From: DATESZ01 sp035283845
Lineage (GTDB): Bacteria; Desulfobacterota; Syntrophia; Syntrophales; JACQWR01
Assembly (NCBI GenBank): GCA_035283845.1
Contig: DATESZ010000264.1
Location: 1 to 55,360 of the forward strand
Direction: 5' to 3'
DNA: 55,360 bases
The notes under the pieces were generated by a model. It was not told the origin of the DNA and did no database searches. It was given only the letters and a program-made list of their open reading frames with translations. Made by a program: the position numbers and the translations under genes. Each line of letters starts with the position of its first letter. Within the stretch, counting starts at the first letter, position 1. Below, one piece after another: positions 1-5,939 of this stretch.

Positions 1-141
1 CTATCCGCATACTTCCTCCTCTCCATTCAAAAATTATGCCACGTGCTAGGCAGAATTATCATATCTCAATATCACTAATTATGCCTATTGCGCTGTTGAA
101 CTCCACAAAAGACATGGTTCCTGCTTCATCCGCCGGCATTA
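1..141. repeat. Terminal direct repeat, left copy (circular overlap)
   Basis: Bases 1-141 are identical to 55220-55360. A repeat of exactly 141 bp at both contig ends is the usual trace of a circular molecule assembled with a 141-nt k-mer, so the unique genome is probably 55,219 bp. A true 141-bp physical terminal repeat cannot be excluded. The TnpB stop codon (139-141) falls at the last bases of the repeat. Confidence 0.95.
40..101 (+). other. Candidate outer boundary of cassette array (attI-like or degraded attC)
   Basis: GTTGAAC at 95-101 is the exact reverse complement of the R'' box GTTCAAC of the attC at 1367-1373. It therefore behaves as the R' box that opens the TnpB-bearing cassette. 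Upstream, TAGGCA (47-52) can pair with TGCCTA (82-87), and a 5-nt spacer (90-94) separates the latter arm region from the G^TT. No R'' with AAC is visible, so this is either a simple attI-like site or a decayed attC. Inference only. Confidence 0.4.
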
Positions 142-260
142 AAACACCACACGTCCGCAGGCTCTTTCCGAGGTTCCCCCGGTGGCTGAAATCAAGTTCT
201 GTTTCTGTAATCCGAATTTAAGGATATTCTGCGCTGCAAGATGGTCTCTGTCATGGGCTG
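95..260 (-). ncRNA. Putative omega (reRNA) scaffold / right end of TnpB element
   Basis: In IS200/IS605 and IS607 elements the guide RNA of TnpB overlaps the 3' end of tnpB and runs to the element end. Just past the stop codon the minus strand carries GAAGCAGGAACC, a sequence commonly seen at this position in IS605-type elements. The 3' limit is not visible; GTTCAAC (complement of 95-101) is a plausible end. Any guide would then lie in 75-94 and could continue over the contig join. Confidence 0.35.
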
Positions 261-1302
261 CCCCGCACGTCTCACATGTCCACACGCGGTCAGATAGCGT
301 CAGCCGAGCATTCACCTTGCCACAGGTACACATACGGCTTGAAGGCTCAAAACGGCCTATCTCCAGATAGTTCTTGCCACTGTCTGCAAGTTTATACTGG
401 AGCATCCGGTAGAAATCTCCAAGCCCTAAATCAGAAATGCTCTGAGCAAGGCAGTGATTCTTCACCATGCCCTTGATGAAAAGGTCTTCACACACAACCG
501 TATCGAAGCGGTTGACTATCCCGCTTGTCGTCTTGTGTAAGAAATCCTTTCTCTGGTTTGCCACATGTTCATGATACCGCGCAAGTTTCAATACGGCTTT
601 GCGTCTATTGCCACTTCCTTTCACCTTCCGGCTTGCCCTACGCTGTAAAACCTTCAGCCTTCCGAGTGCCTGCTTCAGGTGCTTCGGATTTTCTATCTCC
701 GTTCCATCTGAAAGAACGGCAAACGTCTTGATGCCTGTGTCAATCCCGACCGCCGTTGCCTTGCGGATCGCCTTCTGCTTTGCCTTCTTGTCTTCTGCCT
801 CAACGGCAATACTCACGAAGAACTTGCCTGTTGCCGTCTTCTTAATCACTGCTGTCTTTATTGTTCCCTCGAATGTCCGGCTTATTCGTGTCGGTATCCA
901 TCCGAGCTTAGGAGCAAAGACCCTATTTTCATCAAACTTGACCTTTACATTTTGCGGAAAACCTACAGTATGCCGTTTGTCATGCTTGCGCTTGAACTTT
1001 GGGAATCCGTGCTTTTCCCTAAAGAAACGAGTGAAGGCTTTTTCCATATTCACAATAGACTGTTGGAGGCTCTGAGCAACAGACAGATTCAGCCATTCAT
1101 ATTCAGGTTTCTTCTTTATCTGCGTTAATTCTGCCATCAACGTGAAGGCACTCATGGTTTTTTTATCCTTCTGGTACGCCTCAATCCTTCGGGCAAGAGA
1201 CCAGTTATACACCCATCGGGCATTACCGAGCATCTGTTCAAGCTGCCCTGCCTGATGCTGGTTCGGATAGATTCTGTATTCGTAACCACGTATTTTTACC
1301 AT
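139..1302 (-). CDS. tnpB: TnpB RNA-guided nuclease (IS200/IS605-type OrfB)
   Basis: The 387-aa protein has the full TnpB layout: N-terminal helix-turn-helix, beta-barrel/REC region and split RuvC nuclease. RuvC residues visible are D188 in GIDTG, E272 in CEDLF, and D351/D353 in HDRDHLAAQN. A four-cysteine zinc ribbon (C325, C327, C343, C346) lies before the last motif. Length is normal and no frameshift is seen, so it is probably active. TnpB makes guide-directed DNA cuts and helps keep its element in place; no TnpA transposase is nearby. A TTGACA promoter precedes it. It is bounded by integron-type boxes (GTTGAAC at 95, GTTCAAC at 1367), so it may travel as a gene cassette. Confidence 0.93.
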   Translation of the reverse strand: MVKIRGYEYRIYPNQHQAGQLEQMLGNARWVYNWSLARRIEAYQKDKKTMSAFTLMAELTQIKKKPEYEWLNLSVAQSLQQSIVNMEKAFTRFFREKHGFPKFKRKHDKRHTVGFPQNVKVKFDENRVFAPKLGWIPTRISRTFEGTIKTAVIKKTATGKFFVSIAVEAEDKKAKQKAIRKATAVGIDTGIKTFAVLSDGTEIENPKHLKQALGRLKVLQRRASRKVKGSGNRRKAVLKLARYHEHVANQRKDFLHKTTSGIVNRFDTVVCEDLFIKGMVKNHCLAQSISDLGLGDFYRMLQYKLADSGKNYLEIGRFEPSSRMCTCGKVNARLTLSDRVWTCETCGAAHDRDHLAAQNILKFGLQKQNLISATGGTSERACGRVVF

Positions 1303-1309
1303 GTTTAGA

Positions 1310-1338
1310 ATTTATCATAGTTCTCCAGAGAATGTCAA
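1310..1338 (-). promoter_or_regulatory. sigma70-like promoter of tnpB
   Basis: On the minus strand TTGACA (1333-1338) is followed by a 17-nt spacer and ATAAAT (1310-1315), 8 nt before the TnpB start codon. This would drive tnpB independently of the long leftward operon. Confidence 0.55.
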
Positions 1339-1366
1339 GTCTTTTTAGAAAATAAATAAATATGGG

Positions 1367-1425
1367 GTTCAACAAAGGTTTCGAGCGGACGGGGTGAAGC
1401 TCCGCCGCTCAAACCGGCGTTATCC
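1367..1425 (+). repeat. attC site A
   Basis: Textbook attC. R'' GTTCAAC (1367-1373, exact RYYYAAC), spacer AAAGG, L'' TTTcGAGCGG (1379-1388), short loop, L' CCGCTCAAA (1405-1413), spacer CCGGC, R' GTTATCC (1419-1425). L'' and L' pair perfectly except for one extra C in L'', the extrahelical base that sets attC polarity. R' matches the R'' of site B (7/7). Confidence 0.9.
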
Positions 1426-1599
1426 TAATATCAACTGCCGATGTTTCCACGCATCGTCGGCAAGCCCTTCGGCGTCCTCTACTGGTAATTTCCGCAACCT
1501 GTCATGTTGTCCGGTCTGACACGCGTCATCATAAATATTCGCCGCATAGGTAGCTAAAAATGTTACCGTAAAGTGTTCTTTAAATTCTTTTTCGTCCAT
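1420..1599 (-). CDS. Cassette protein, 59 aa, unknown
   Basis: The start chosen is the ATG at 1599 because GGGGGAAG lies just upstream; a longer reading frame to 1776 would run through attC B. The protein is acidic and helical (begins MDEKEFKEHF). I do not recognise it. The stop codon TAA is the complement of the TTA of the R' box of attC A (1419-1425), so the ORF ends exactly in the recombination box. Sole gene of the cassette between sites A and B. Confidence 0.7.
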   Translation of the reverse strand: MDEKEFKEHFTVTFLATYAANIYDDACQTGQHDRLRKLPVEDAEGLADDAWKHRQLILG

Positions 1600-1618
1600 A
1601 ATCTTCCCCCCATTAAAA

Positions 1619-1705
1619 GGATAACAATTAAATGAAGCGGAGCGGAAAGTCGCTCGTCGCGCCTCATTCTTGGGCTTTGGCCGCCCGCTTATTCCTGCGT
1701 TGTGT
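1619..1705 (+). repeat. attC site B
   Basis: R'' GGATAAC (1619-1625), spacer AATTA, L'' AATgAAGCGG (1631-1640), 43-nt loop, L' CCGCTTATT (1685-1693), spacer CCTGC, R' GTTGTGT (1699-1705). One extra G in L''. R'' complements R' of site A and R' complements R'' of site C, both 7/7. Near-identical in its arms to sites E and J. Confidence 0.9.
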
Positions 1706-1783
1706 AAAATAAAACCATAAACTGAAAGATGCCCACAAAGTGAAACAAAAAATCCCAGCACCAAGAAAGGCACCATAAAAAAG

Positions 1784-2227
1784 ATGACGGATACGATTGT
1801 TGGAGCACTTATCGGGGTCGGCAGTGCTATTCTCGGCGCGATTGTTGGAGCTTGGATCGGTTATCGACTCTCCATTTCTTTGGTTCATGTCACTACTCGA
1901 CACAATGCTGCGTCCAATTTGAGGAAAGCTTTCTATGACGAACTTGCCATCTTGAATATGAGCAGCCTTAAAGATATTGATGCCTGTTCTATGCTTGAGG
2001 GTGCTTTCAAGAAACATATGATCGCTTTTTGGGAACTCAAATCCACCTTGCCGAAAAGCAAATGCGTTGCTTTCACCCAGGCATGGGAAGAGTATTATTG
2101 TTATCCAGGAACAGGGGACCATCATCTTGAACAATACGACACACTTACTGGAGGCTCGGAACAGCGTAAGGGGAAAAGAACGCTTGCAATTAAACGGATT
2201 GAACATATTCTCTCCTTTACTGAATAA
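1784..2227 (+). CDS. Cassette protein with N-terminal membrane anchor, 147 aa
   Basis: The only cassette ORF in the canonical direction (same strand as attC). Residues 5-27 form a glycine-rich transmembrane segment (GALIGVGSAILGAIVGAWIG), followed by a soluble alpha-helical domain with KAFYDELAILN and AFTQAWEEYYCYP. Proteins of this make-up occur as hypothetical proteins in many Pseudomonadota, and I recall similar ones from integron cassettes. RBS AAGAAAGG lies upstream. It opposes the operon promoter at 12107-12135, so it needs its own promoter, which I could not identify. The overlapping minus-strand frame (1664-2245) is a shadow. Confidence 0.75.
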   Translation: MTDTIVGALIGVGSAILGAIVGAWIGYRLSISLVHVTTRHNAASNLRKAFYDELAILNMSSLKDIDACSMLEGAFKKHMIAFWELKSTLPKSKCVAFTQAWEEYYCYPGTGDHHLEQYDTLTGGSEQRKGKRTLAIKRIEHILSFTE

Positions 2228-2239
2228 ATGAAAAAGACC

Positions 2240-2298
2240 ACACAACCAAGCACTACAGCGGACAGGCTGATCGCCTGCCGCTGACCTTTGCGTTATGT
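2240..2298 (+). repeat. attC site C
   Basis: Compact 59-bp site. R'' ACACAAC (2240-2246), spacer CAAGC, L'' ACTaCAGCGG (2252-2261), hairpin loop CAGGC/GCCTG, L' CCGCTGACC (2278-2286), spacer TTTGC, R' GTTATGT (2292-2298). Extra A in L''. R' matches R'' of site D 7/7. Confidence 0.9.
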
Positions 2299-2496
2299 TT
2301 CAAAATCCTTCAAAGTCATATGTCCCTGGCATACAAAAACAATGACAGAGAAGAAACAACATTCCCAATACGTGGGTTGGAGTATGGCAAAACGAGCGGG
2401 TACGTTCCATAAATAGTAATAACCAAACCACAATAATCCGCCCGTGGCTGCCCACCAGAAAATACAGTACAAAGCAAATGCAAAATATTTTAACAT
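2293..2496 (-). CDS. Cassette membrane protein, 67 aa
   Basis: Small hydrophobic protein with two likely membrane segments (about residues 5-28 and 44-58), rich in aromatic residues. Its ATG (complement of 2494-2496) lies in the R'' box of attC D and its stop TAA in the R' box of attC C, so the ORF fills the cassette from box to box. No separate RBS is visible. Function unknown. Confidence 0.65.
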   Translation of the reverse strand: MLKYFAFALYCIFWWAATGGLLWFGYYYLWNVPARFAILQPTYWECCFFSVIVFVCQGHMTLKDFET

Positions 2497-2580
2497 AACA
2501 AGCTCACTGAACCCGACCGGAATTACGTCCGGTGCGTTTCAGCCAAATCCGTGGCCAGCGGGTTATCTCTGGCGTTATCT
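2493..2580 (+). repeat. attC site D
   Basis: R'' ACATAAC (2493-2499), L'' ACTgAACCCG (2506-2515), loop, L' CGGGTTATC (2559-2567), R' GTTATCT (2574-2580). The inner part is almost identical to that of site G (3567-3649), including CCGGAATTACGTCCGG. R' matches R'' of site E 7/7. Confidence 0.88.
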
Positions 2581-2581
2581 A

Positions 2582-2788
2582 TCACTCAAGTACCCGATAG
2601 TTTTTAAGTGGAATCCATCGGCCCTTGTCCTCGATCATACACCCACCGAAAAAAGTCCATTCATGTTGTTTCCCTATACGGCTTGCCTGGCCATCGCATT
2701 CCATTTTTCCCGCGATAGGGATTAGTGCAAGAATTGCAAGAATTGCGACCGCTATGACCACTTCGATAATTGTAAATCCTTTCATCAT
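2582..2788 (-). CDS. Cassette protein with type IV prepilin-like N-terminus, 68 aa
   Basis: The start at 2788 follows GGAGAC. The N-terminus reads MMKGFTIIEVVIAVAILAIL: short positive leader, G|F cleavage site, T and E at +2/+5, then a hydrophobic helix, matching the class III signal peptide processed by PilD/GspO-type peptidases. The remaining 40 residues are too short for a normal pilin globular domain. It may enter the host pilus or secretion assembly, or just use the motif as a membrane anchor. Sole gene of cassette D-E. Confidence 0.75.
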   Translation of the reverse strand: MMKGFTIIEVVIAVAILAILALIPIAGKMECDGQASRIGKQHEWTFFGGCMIEDKGRWIPLKNYRVLE

Positions 2789-2809
2789 CCGTCTCCTTTT
2801 AAATTTAAA

Positions 2810-2896
2810 AGATAACAATTAAATGAAGCGGAGCGGAACATCGCTCGTCGCTTCTCATTCACGGGCCTTGGCCGCCCGCTTATTACTGCGTTATGC
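2810..2896 (+). repeat. attC site E
   Basis: R'' AGATAAC (2810-2816), spacer AATTA, L'' AATgAAGCGG (2822-2831), loop, L' CCGCTTATT (2876-2884), spacer ACTGC, R' GTTATGC (2890-2896). R'' matches R' of D and R' matches R'' of F, both 7/7. Confidence 0.9.
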
Positions 2897-3280
2897 CCGC
2901 AAAATTAACAAAAGACACGGCTGCCTACTTGACGGCCTTACCGGGTTTGGAGAATTGTCCTCCAATGCCAACCATACCGGAGCACCTGCGTAGCGAACCT
3001 CCGCCCCCGCTTCTCCCATCGTCGCTATTGCCCGGACTTGATAGATCGGCAGGATGAGCACGGTCATATTGCCCCGTTCCCGTTCGACGAGTGCTTTCTT
3101 GCACCATGCCATCACGCCACCCGTGAACGGTGGATTTACCCAGTTGCGCTTCCCCCAGGGCACAGCCAACCCGTCGAAGTCTTCCGGTCGAGGATGAGGG
3201 CACGGGTCAAAATCGAAATTAAACTCCTTGCTTAATTCTGTCATCATCTCCGGCGGTGTAATCCAATAATGCTTTTCCAT
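2891..3280 (-). CDS. Phage-type DNA N-6-adenine methyltransferase
   Basis: 129 aa, start at 3280 behind AAGGAG. Visible motifs are YWITPPEM near the N-terminus, DFDPCPHP (DPxP) and NWVNPPFTGG (NPPF catalytic motif IV), followed by ILPIYQ and PVWLAL strands. This fits the phage Dam-like N6A methyltransferase family (PF05869) at a slightly short length. It would methylate adenine in phage DNA, likely against host restriction. It is the only clear enzyme in the left cassette stretch besides TnpB. Its stop TAA lies in the R' box of attC E. Confidence 0.85.
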   Translation of the reverse strand: MEKHYWITPPEMMTELSKEFNFDFDPCPHPRPEDFDGLAVPWGKRNWVNPPFTGGVMAWCKKALVERERGNMTVLILPIYQVRAIATMGEAGAEVRYAGAPVWLALEDNSPNPVRPSSRQPCLLLILRA

Positions 3281-3302
3281 TCCCTAACTCCTTAAAATAA
3301 AA

Positions 3303-3362
3303 GCATAACAATTAGTTGCAGCGGACAGGCTAATCGCCGCGCCGCTGACCTTTGCGTTAGCT
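3303..3362 (+). repeat. attC site F
   Basis: R'' GCATAAC (3303-3309), spacer AATTA, L'' GTTgCAGCGG (3315-3324), loop CAGGCTAATCGCC, L' CCGCTGACC (3342-3350), spacer TTTGC, R' GTTAGCT (3356-3362). 60 bp. R'' matches R' of E 7/7; R' does not match R'' of G, so the next boundary has decayed. Confidence 0.9.
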
Positions 3363-3545
3363 TCCGTAGCATCTTTTCCTTGGCCCTTTGCATCCCATAC
3401 ACGGGTTCTCTCCCTTATTTACAAGTCCCATCACAATCATTCCACCCAATAAACACGTTTTGGGAACGTACCCTTGTCCGATTGCCATTTGCAGATTAAT
3501 ATCGTCGCTGTCTGCTTCTATTTGACTAAAATAATGTGGTTTCAT
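3357..3545 (-). CDS. Cassette protein, 62 aa, C-terminal cysteines
   Basis: Start at 3545 preceded by GGAGAG. Ends with CMGCKGPRKRC, a short cysteine cluster that could bind zinc. Function not recognised. The stop TAA is in the R' box of attC F. Single gene of cassette F-G. Confidence 0.65.
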   Translation of the reverse strand: MKPHYFSQIEADSDDINLQMAIGQGYVPKTCLLGGMIVMGLVNKGENPCMGCKGPRKRCYGS

Positions 3546-3566
3546 TCGATCTCTCCTTTCAAAAAT

Positions 3567-3649
3567 AAAGAACAATTCAACCCCGACCGGAATTACGTCC
3601 GGTGCGTTTCAGCCAAATCCGTGGCCAGCGGGTTATCTCTGCGTTATAT
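3567..3649 (+). repeat. attC site G (variant R'')
   Basis: R'' AAAGAAC (3567-3573), spacer AATTC, weak L'' AACCCCG, an inner segment nearly identical to site D, L' CGGGTTATC, R' GTTATAT (3643-3649). R' matches R'' of H at 6/7. The left arm looks damaged. Confidence 0.75.
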
Positions 3650-3654
3650 CCCGA

Positions 3655-3873
3655 TCATTTAAAGTACCGCAAGAAGCAATCGTAGCAGCATTCCTTGTCT
3701 TCATAAATACCATCAAGGCCAAGAATTACATGTTTACCGCACTTGAAGCACTTCCCCGTTAGTGGCAACGGTTCCGTCCCGACATTTGAGAACATTGCAT
3801 TAAAGTGGTCGGATATTCTTAACCTTTCTGCCTTTCCTACTTCCGACTCTTCCCATTGTCCTTGTGTTGGCAT
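3655..3873 (-). CDS. Cassette zinc-ribbon-like protein, 72 aa
   Basis: Start at 3873 with RBS AGGAGG. Residues 42-45 (CFKC) and 62-65 (CYDC) form two CxxC pairs spaced like a zinc ribbon. The N-terminal half is polar. Possibly a nucleic-acid or protein-binding mini-protein; specific role unknown. Single gene of cassette G-H. Confidence 0.7.
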   Translation of the reverse strand: MPTQGQWEESEVGKAERLRISDHFNAMFSNVGTEPLPLTGKCFKCGKHVILGLDGIYEDKECCYDCFLRYFK

Positions 3874-3896
3874 ATTGAATTCCTCCTAAAATACTG

Positions 3897-3982
3897 ATTT
3901 AACCAGTCACTACAGCGAACGGGGATCACACGCTGCGGCTTCCATCATGCCCGTGGCCCCGCCGCTGACCTTAGCGTTAGCA
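3897..3982 (+). repeat. attC site H
   Basis: R'' ATTTAAC (3897-3903, exact RYYYAAC), spacer CAGTC, L'' ACTaCAGCG (3909-3917), loop, L' CCGCTGACC (3962-3970), spacer TTAGC, R' GTTAGCA (3976-3982). R' matches R'' of site I 7/7. Confidence 0.9.
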
Positions 3983-4219
3983 TTTAGGACATGAAACTCG
4001 TTTGTTGTACGTTTGCCAGCCCATAAATGTCTTGATGCTTTGCCAAGGGTGATGTTCTAATTTCTTAATAAGTTCCACATTACATCTTTGGCATTTAGTA
4101 TGAAAATTAAGGCCATCATAAAAACATTCACCAACAATATGACCAAGGGAAAAACATAAAAGAATGCTAACAATTTTATCCAGCGGACGGGTAATTTCGT
4201 CCTGTGGTTTTTCATTCAT
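3977..4219 (-). CDS. Cassette protein starting inside attC I, 80 aa
   Basis: The first 17 residues (MNEKPQDEITRPLDKIV) are encoded inside attC I and are identical to the start of the protein at 10081-10608; after them the two proteins are unrelated. The rest has CQRCN and a C-terminal CPKC, a split zinc ribbon, plus a hydrophobic stretch (about residues 18-30). RBS GGGAGGTAG lies upstream. The stop TAA is in the R' box of attC H. Function unknown. Confidence 0.65.
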   Translation of the reverse strand: MNEKPQDEITRPLDKIVSILLCFSLGHIVGECFYDGLNFHTKCQRCNVELIKKLEHHPWQSIKTFMGWQTYNKRVSCPKC

Positions 4220-4254
4220 GTTCTACCTCCCCGCCGATGATAACGGCGTTATAT
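4165..4254 (+). repeat. attC site I (carries a start codon and leader)
   Basis: R'' TGCTAAC (4165-4171), spacer AATTT, L'' TATcCAGCGG (4177-4186), long loop, imperfect L' around CGATGATA (4235-4242), spacer ACGGC, R' GTTATAT (4248-4254). Its left two thirds are identical to site N (10554-10643). The loop encodes, on the minus strand, an RBS, an ATG and 17 codons that read out into the adjacent cassette. Confidence 0.8.
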
Positions 4255-4497
4255 TCTGATACACCTTACTGCCGTCTCCTGCCCCAACGGGAACTCAAAG
4301 CACGATGACCACTTAGTGCAGCATCTCCTCGTATGCGGAACTGAATGTAGACATGTGTATCCCGCCATTTTGAAACATTTGTCAGCGTTGATACACCTTA
4401 CATCGGGCTTTAGTTTAAACCTCCTCCCTTTTTTTATTACAACGGCTTCCCCGATTTCTCCTTTTTCACCCGCAACATAATTCCTGATATTCCCCAT
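4249..4497 (-). CDS. Cassette protein, 82 aa, cysteine-rich
   Basis: The start at 4497 is preceded by GGAGGGG; a longer frame to 4557 would cross attC J. Cysteines at CINADKC, TCLHS and RRCCTKWSSC could bind metal. The N-terminal half is basic with KKGRRFKLK. Not recognised. The stop TAA lies in the R' box of attC I. Confidence 0.65.
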   Translation of the reverse strand: MGNIRNYVAGEKGEIGEAVVIKKGRRFKLKPDVRCINADKCFKMAGYTCLHSVPHTRRCCTKWSSCFEFPLGQETAVRCIRI

Positions 4498-4513
4498 AAC
4501 CCCTCCAAAAACC

Positions 4514-4599
4514 AGATGACAATTAAATGAAGGCGACGGGAAGTTACTCCGTCGCATTCAGACACGCTCACCGTCCCGCGCCTTATTACTGCGTTAGCA
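4514..4599 (+). repeat. attC site J
   Basis: R'' AGATGAC (4514-4520, TGAC instead of TAAC), spacer AATTA, L'' AATgAAGGCG (4526-4535), loop, L' CGCCTTATT (4579-4587), spacer ACTGC, R' GTTAGCA (4593-4599). L'' and L' pair perfectly around the extra G. R' matches R'' of K 7/7. Confidence 0.87.
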
Positions 4600-4953
4600 T
4601 CACCACTTGATTAATAAACCCCAAAATTCCGACTCGTGCGTCTTTTCAAACCACACTCCCATATTTGCAAAACAAGAAAACCCATCTGCGTGGGCCAGCG
4701 TTTCTTGTTCTTCTGCCGTGAGCCATCTTCCTGCCAGGCATACGCCTCTCCAGTTAAGCGTGATCTCCTGCACTGATTTACAAACGCACTCTCCGATTTT
4801 ACGACACGCCTTCGTTCTGAGGCCGGTATAGAGGTAGAGTTTATCCCCCGGTTTTGGGTTCCTCCCGTCCCGCCGTTTCGCCCGGATCGTTTGTGTTTTT
4901 AACCCGGCTTCAACCAATGGCGCAAATTGCTTTTTAAATCCTAATAATGGCAT
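4600..4953 (-). CDS. ASCH-domain protein
   Basis: 117 aa, start at 4953 behind GGGGGGAGAG. The N-terminal GFKKQFAPLVEAGLKTQTIR, then PKPGDKLYLYTGLRTKACR and a beta-rich core, fit the ASCH/PUA-like fold common in phages (RNA- or modified-base-binding). TIRAKR is the usual basic signature of phage ASCH proteins. Sole gene of cassette J-K, ending next to the R' box of J. Target unknown. Confidence 0.78.
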   Translation of the reverse strand: MPLLGFKKQFAPLVEAGLKTQTIRAKRRDGRNPKPGDKLYLYTGLRTKACRKIGECVCKSVQEITLNWRGVCLAGRWLTAEEQETLAHADGFSCFANMGVWFEKTHESEFWGLLIKW

Positions 4954-4983
4954 CTCTCCCCCCTATGCAAAAGATAATAAAAA

Positions 4984-5046
4984 TGCTAACAAATCGCTCC
5001 AGCGGAGTGCCAAAGGACCGGCACCCGCTGACCTTTGGCGTTATGA
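4984..5046 (+). repeat. attC site K
   Basis: R'' TGCTAAC (4984-4990), spacer AAATC, L'' GCTcCAGCGG (4996-5005), short loop, L' CCGCTGACC (5025-5033), spacer TTTGGC, R' GTTATGA (5040-5046). R'' matches R' of J 7/7; R' matches R'' of L 6/7. Confidence 0.9.
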
Positions 5047-5208
5047 TTCATCATCTAATGGACAATCCCCCGGCATACAACAGGCATGCTGCCTCTGTAT
5101 ATCCCCTCTCACCAAGAGCAAGCTGCATTCCCCATCAAGATTCTGCCGGGAGGGAAGAAAACAAGGGCACATGCCGCAACTTGTTATTTTATCAGGCAAC
5201 TTTTTCAT
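5041..5208 (-). CDS. Cassette protein, 55 aa, cysteine-rich
   Basis: A small ORF starting at 5208 with RBS GGAGGAG and ending with TAA in the R' box of attC K. It holds CGMCPC, one internal C and a CC pair (HACCMPGDC), giving a likely metal-binding mini-protein. Its position and ends match the other cassettes exactly, which is the main reason to accept it. Confidence 0.65.
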   Translation of the reverse strand: MKKLPDKITSCGMCPCFLPSRQNLDGECSLLLVRGDIQRQHACCMPGDCPLDDES

Positions 5209-5227
5209 AACTCCTCCATAAATAAAG

Positions 5228-5290
5228 ACATAACAATGAAATCAAGGCGACGGATTTTACTCCGCCTGCTCTTTCGCTGATTCCTGATAC
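5228..5290 (+). repeat. attC site L (right arm decayed)
   Basis: The left arm is intact: R'' ACATAAC (5228-5234), spacer AATGA, L'' AATcAAGGCG. The right arm shows CTCCGCCTG but no matching L' and no GTT box. It marks the edge where the left cassette stretch meets the core recombination genes. Confidence 0.55.
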
Positions 5291-5309
5291 AGGTGGCTAT
5301 AAAACGCTC

Positions 5310-5939
5310 TCAGGAAGTCATCATTTTTTCGTAAATTGCCATTGTCGTTTTGATGTCTCTCAAACAGTGGTTATCTATCGCCTCGTAGTCCCCCATTAAC
5401 CAGAGTTGGTAAATCTCCGATCCATTGCCGCCGCCGTGCTGAACGCCCAAGAAATCAGCACACGAGGCCAAAGAAACATAGTCTTTAAAATCTGCCGCCC
5501 AGACCTTCATCAAGTCCGTCGTTAGATGCGGGTTGCCCCTCGGTATGGCGTTCCTTATTCCCGTGAGGCCATATTTTATGGCTTTTCTCCATATCCACGG
5601 CATGTCAAACGTGATGATATTCCATCCCACCAAGTGCAGCGGTTCATGCCATGCGCCTGCTATTTTATCAAAAGCCCCGGCTAAAAGCTCCATCGTTTCC
5701 CGTTCGTTTGCCCCTCGGATGATTTGGGCTTCCCCGCCTTCAAGGCAGAGGCCAACACAGAAGATTTCCCCCTTCATGCTGTTAAGGCTCTGCTTTTGGT
5801 ATTCATTCTCGACATTGGCTTCTTGATATGCCCTGATGGTTTCCGGCTTGGACATTGTGCCGGGAGCTTTTATATCTTCAGGGAGTGGCCTGGTCGGGCC
5901 GGGGGTAGATTCTATGTCCAGGAATAATTTTGGTATCAT
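5310..5939 (-). CDS. 3'-5' exonuclease, DnaQ/PolB-exo2 type
   Basis: 209 aa. Exo I motif FLDIES near the N-terminus (D and E), Exo II in GWNIITFDMPWI, and Exo III near NHCLRDIKTTMAIYE give a DEDD exonuclease fold close to the DNA_pol_B_exo2 group (PF10108). Its ATG overlaps the stop codon of the ERF gene (ATGA at 5936-5939), so the two are translationally coupled. Exonuclease plus annealing protein is the usual phage recombination pair: resection followed by strand annealing. Confidence 0.85.
   Translation of the reverse strand: MIPKLFLDIESTPGPTRPLPEDIKAPGTMSKPETIRAYQEANVENEYQKQSLNSMKGEIFCVGLCLEGGEAQIIRGANERETMELLAGAFDKIAGAWHEPLHLVGWNIITFDMPWIWRKAIKYGLTGIRNAIPRGNPHLTTDLMKVWAADFKDYVSLASCADFLGVQHGGGNGSEIYQLWLMGDYEAIDNHCLRDIKTTMAIYEKMMTS

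Noticed and set aside
1367..1373. Taken first as the left end of the TnpB insertion sequence
   Set aside because: GTTCAAC is the R'' box of a complete attC (A); its match with 95-101 fits cassette ends better than IS200/605 ends, which lack inverted repeats.
1664..2245. 193-aa minus-strand frame
   Set aside because: Antisense shadow of the 147-aa cassette protein; crosses attC B and has no RBS or plausible composition.
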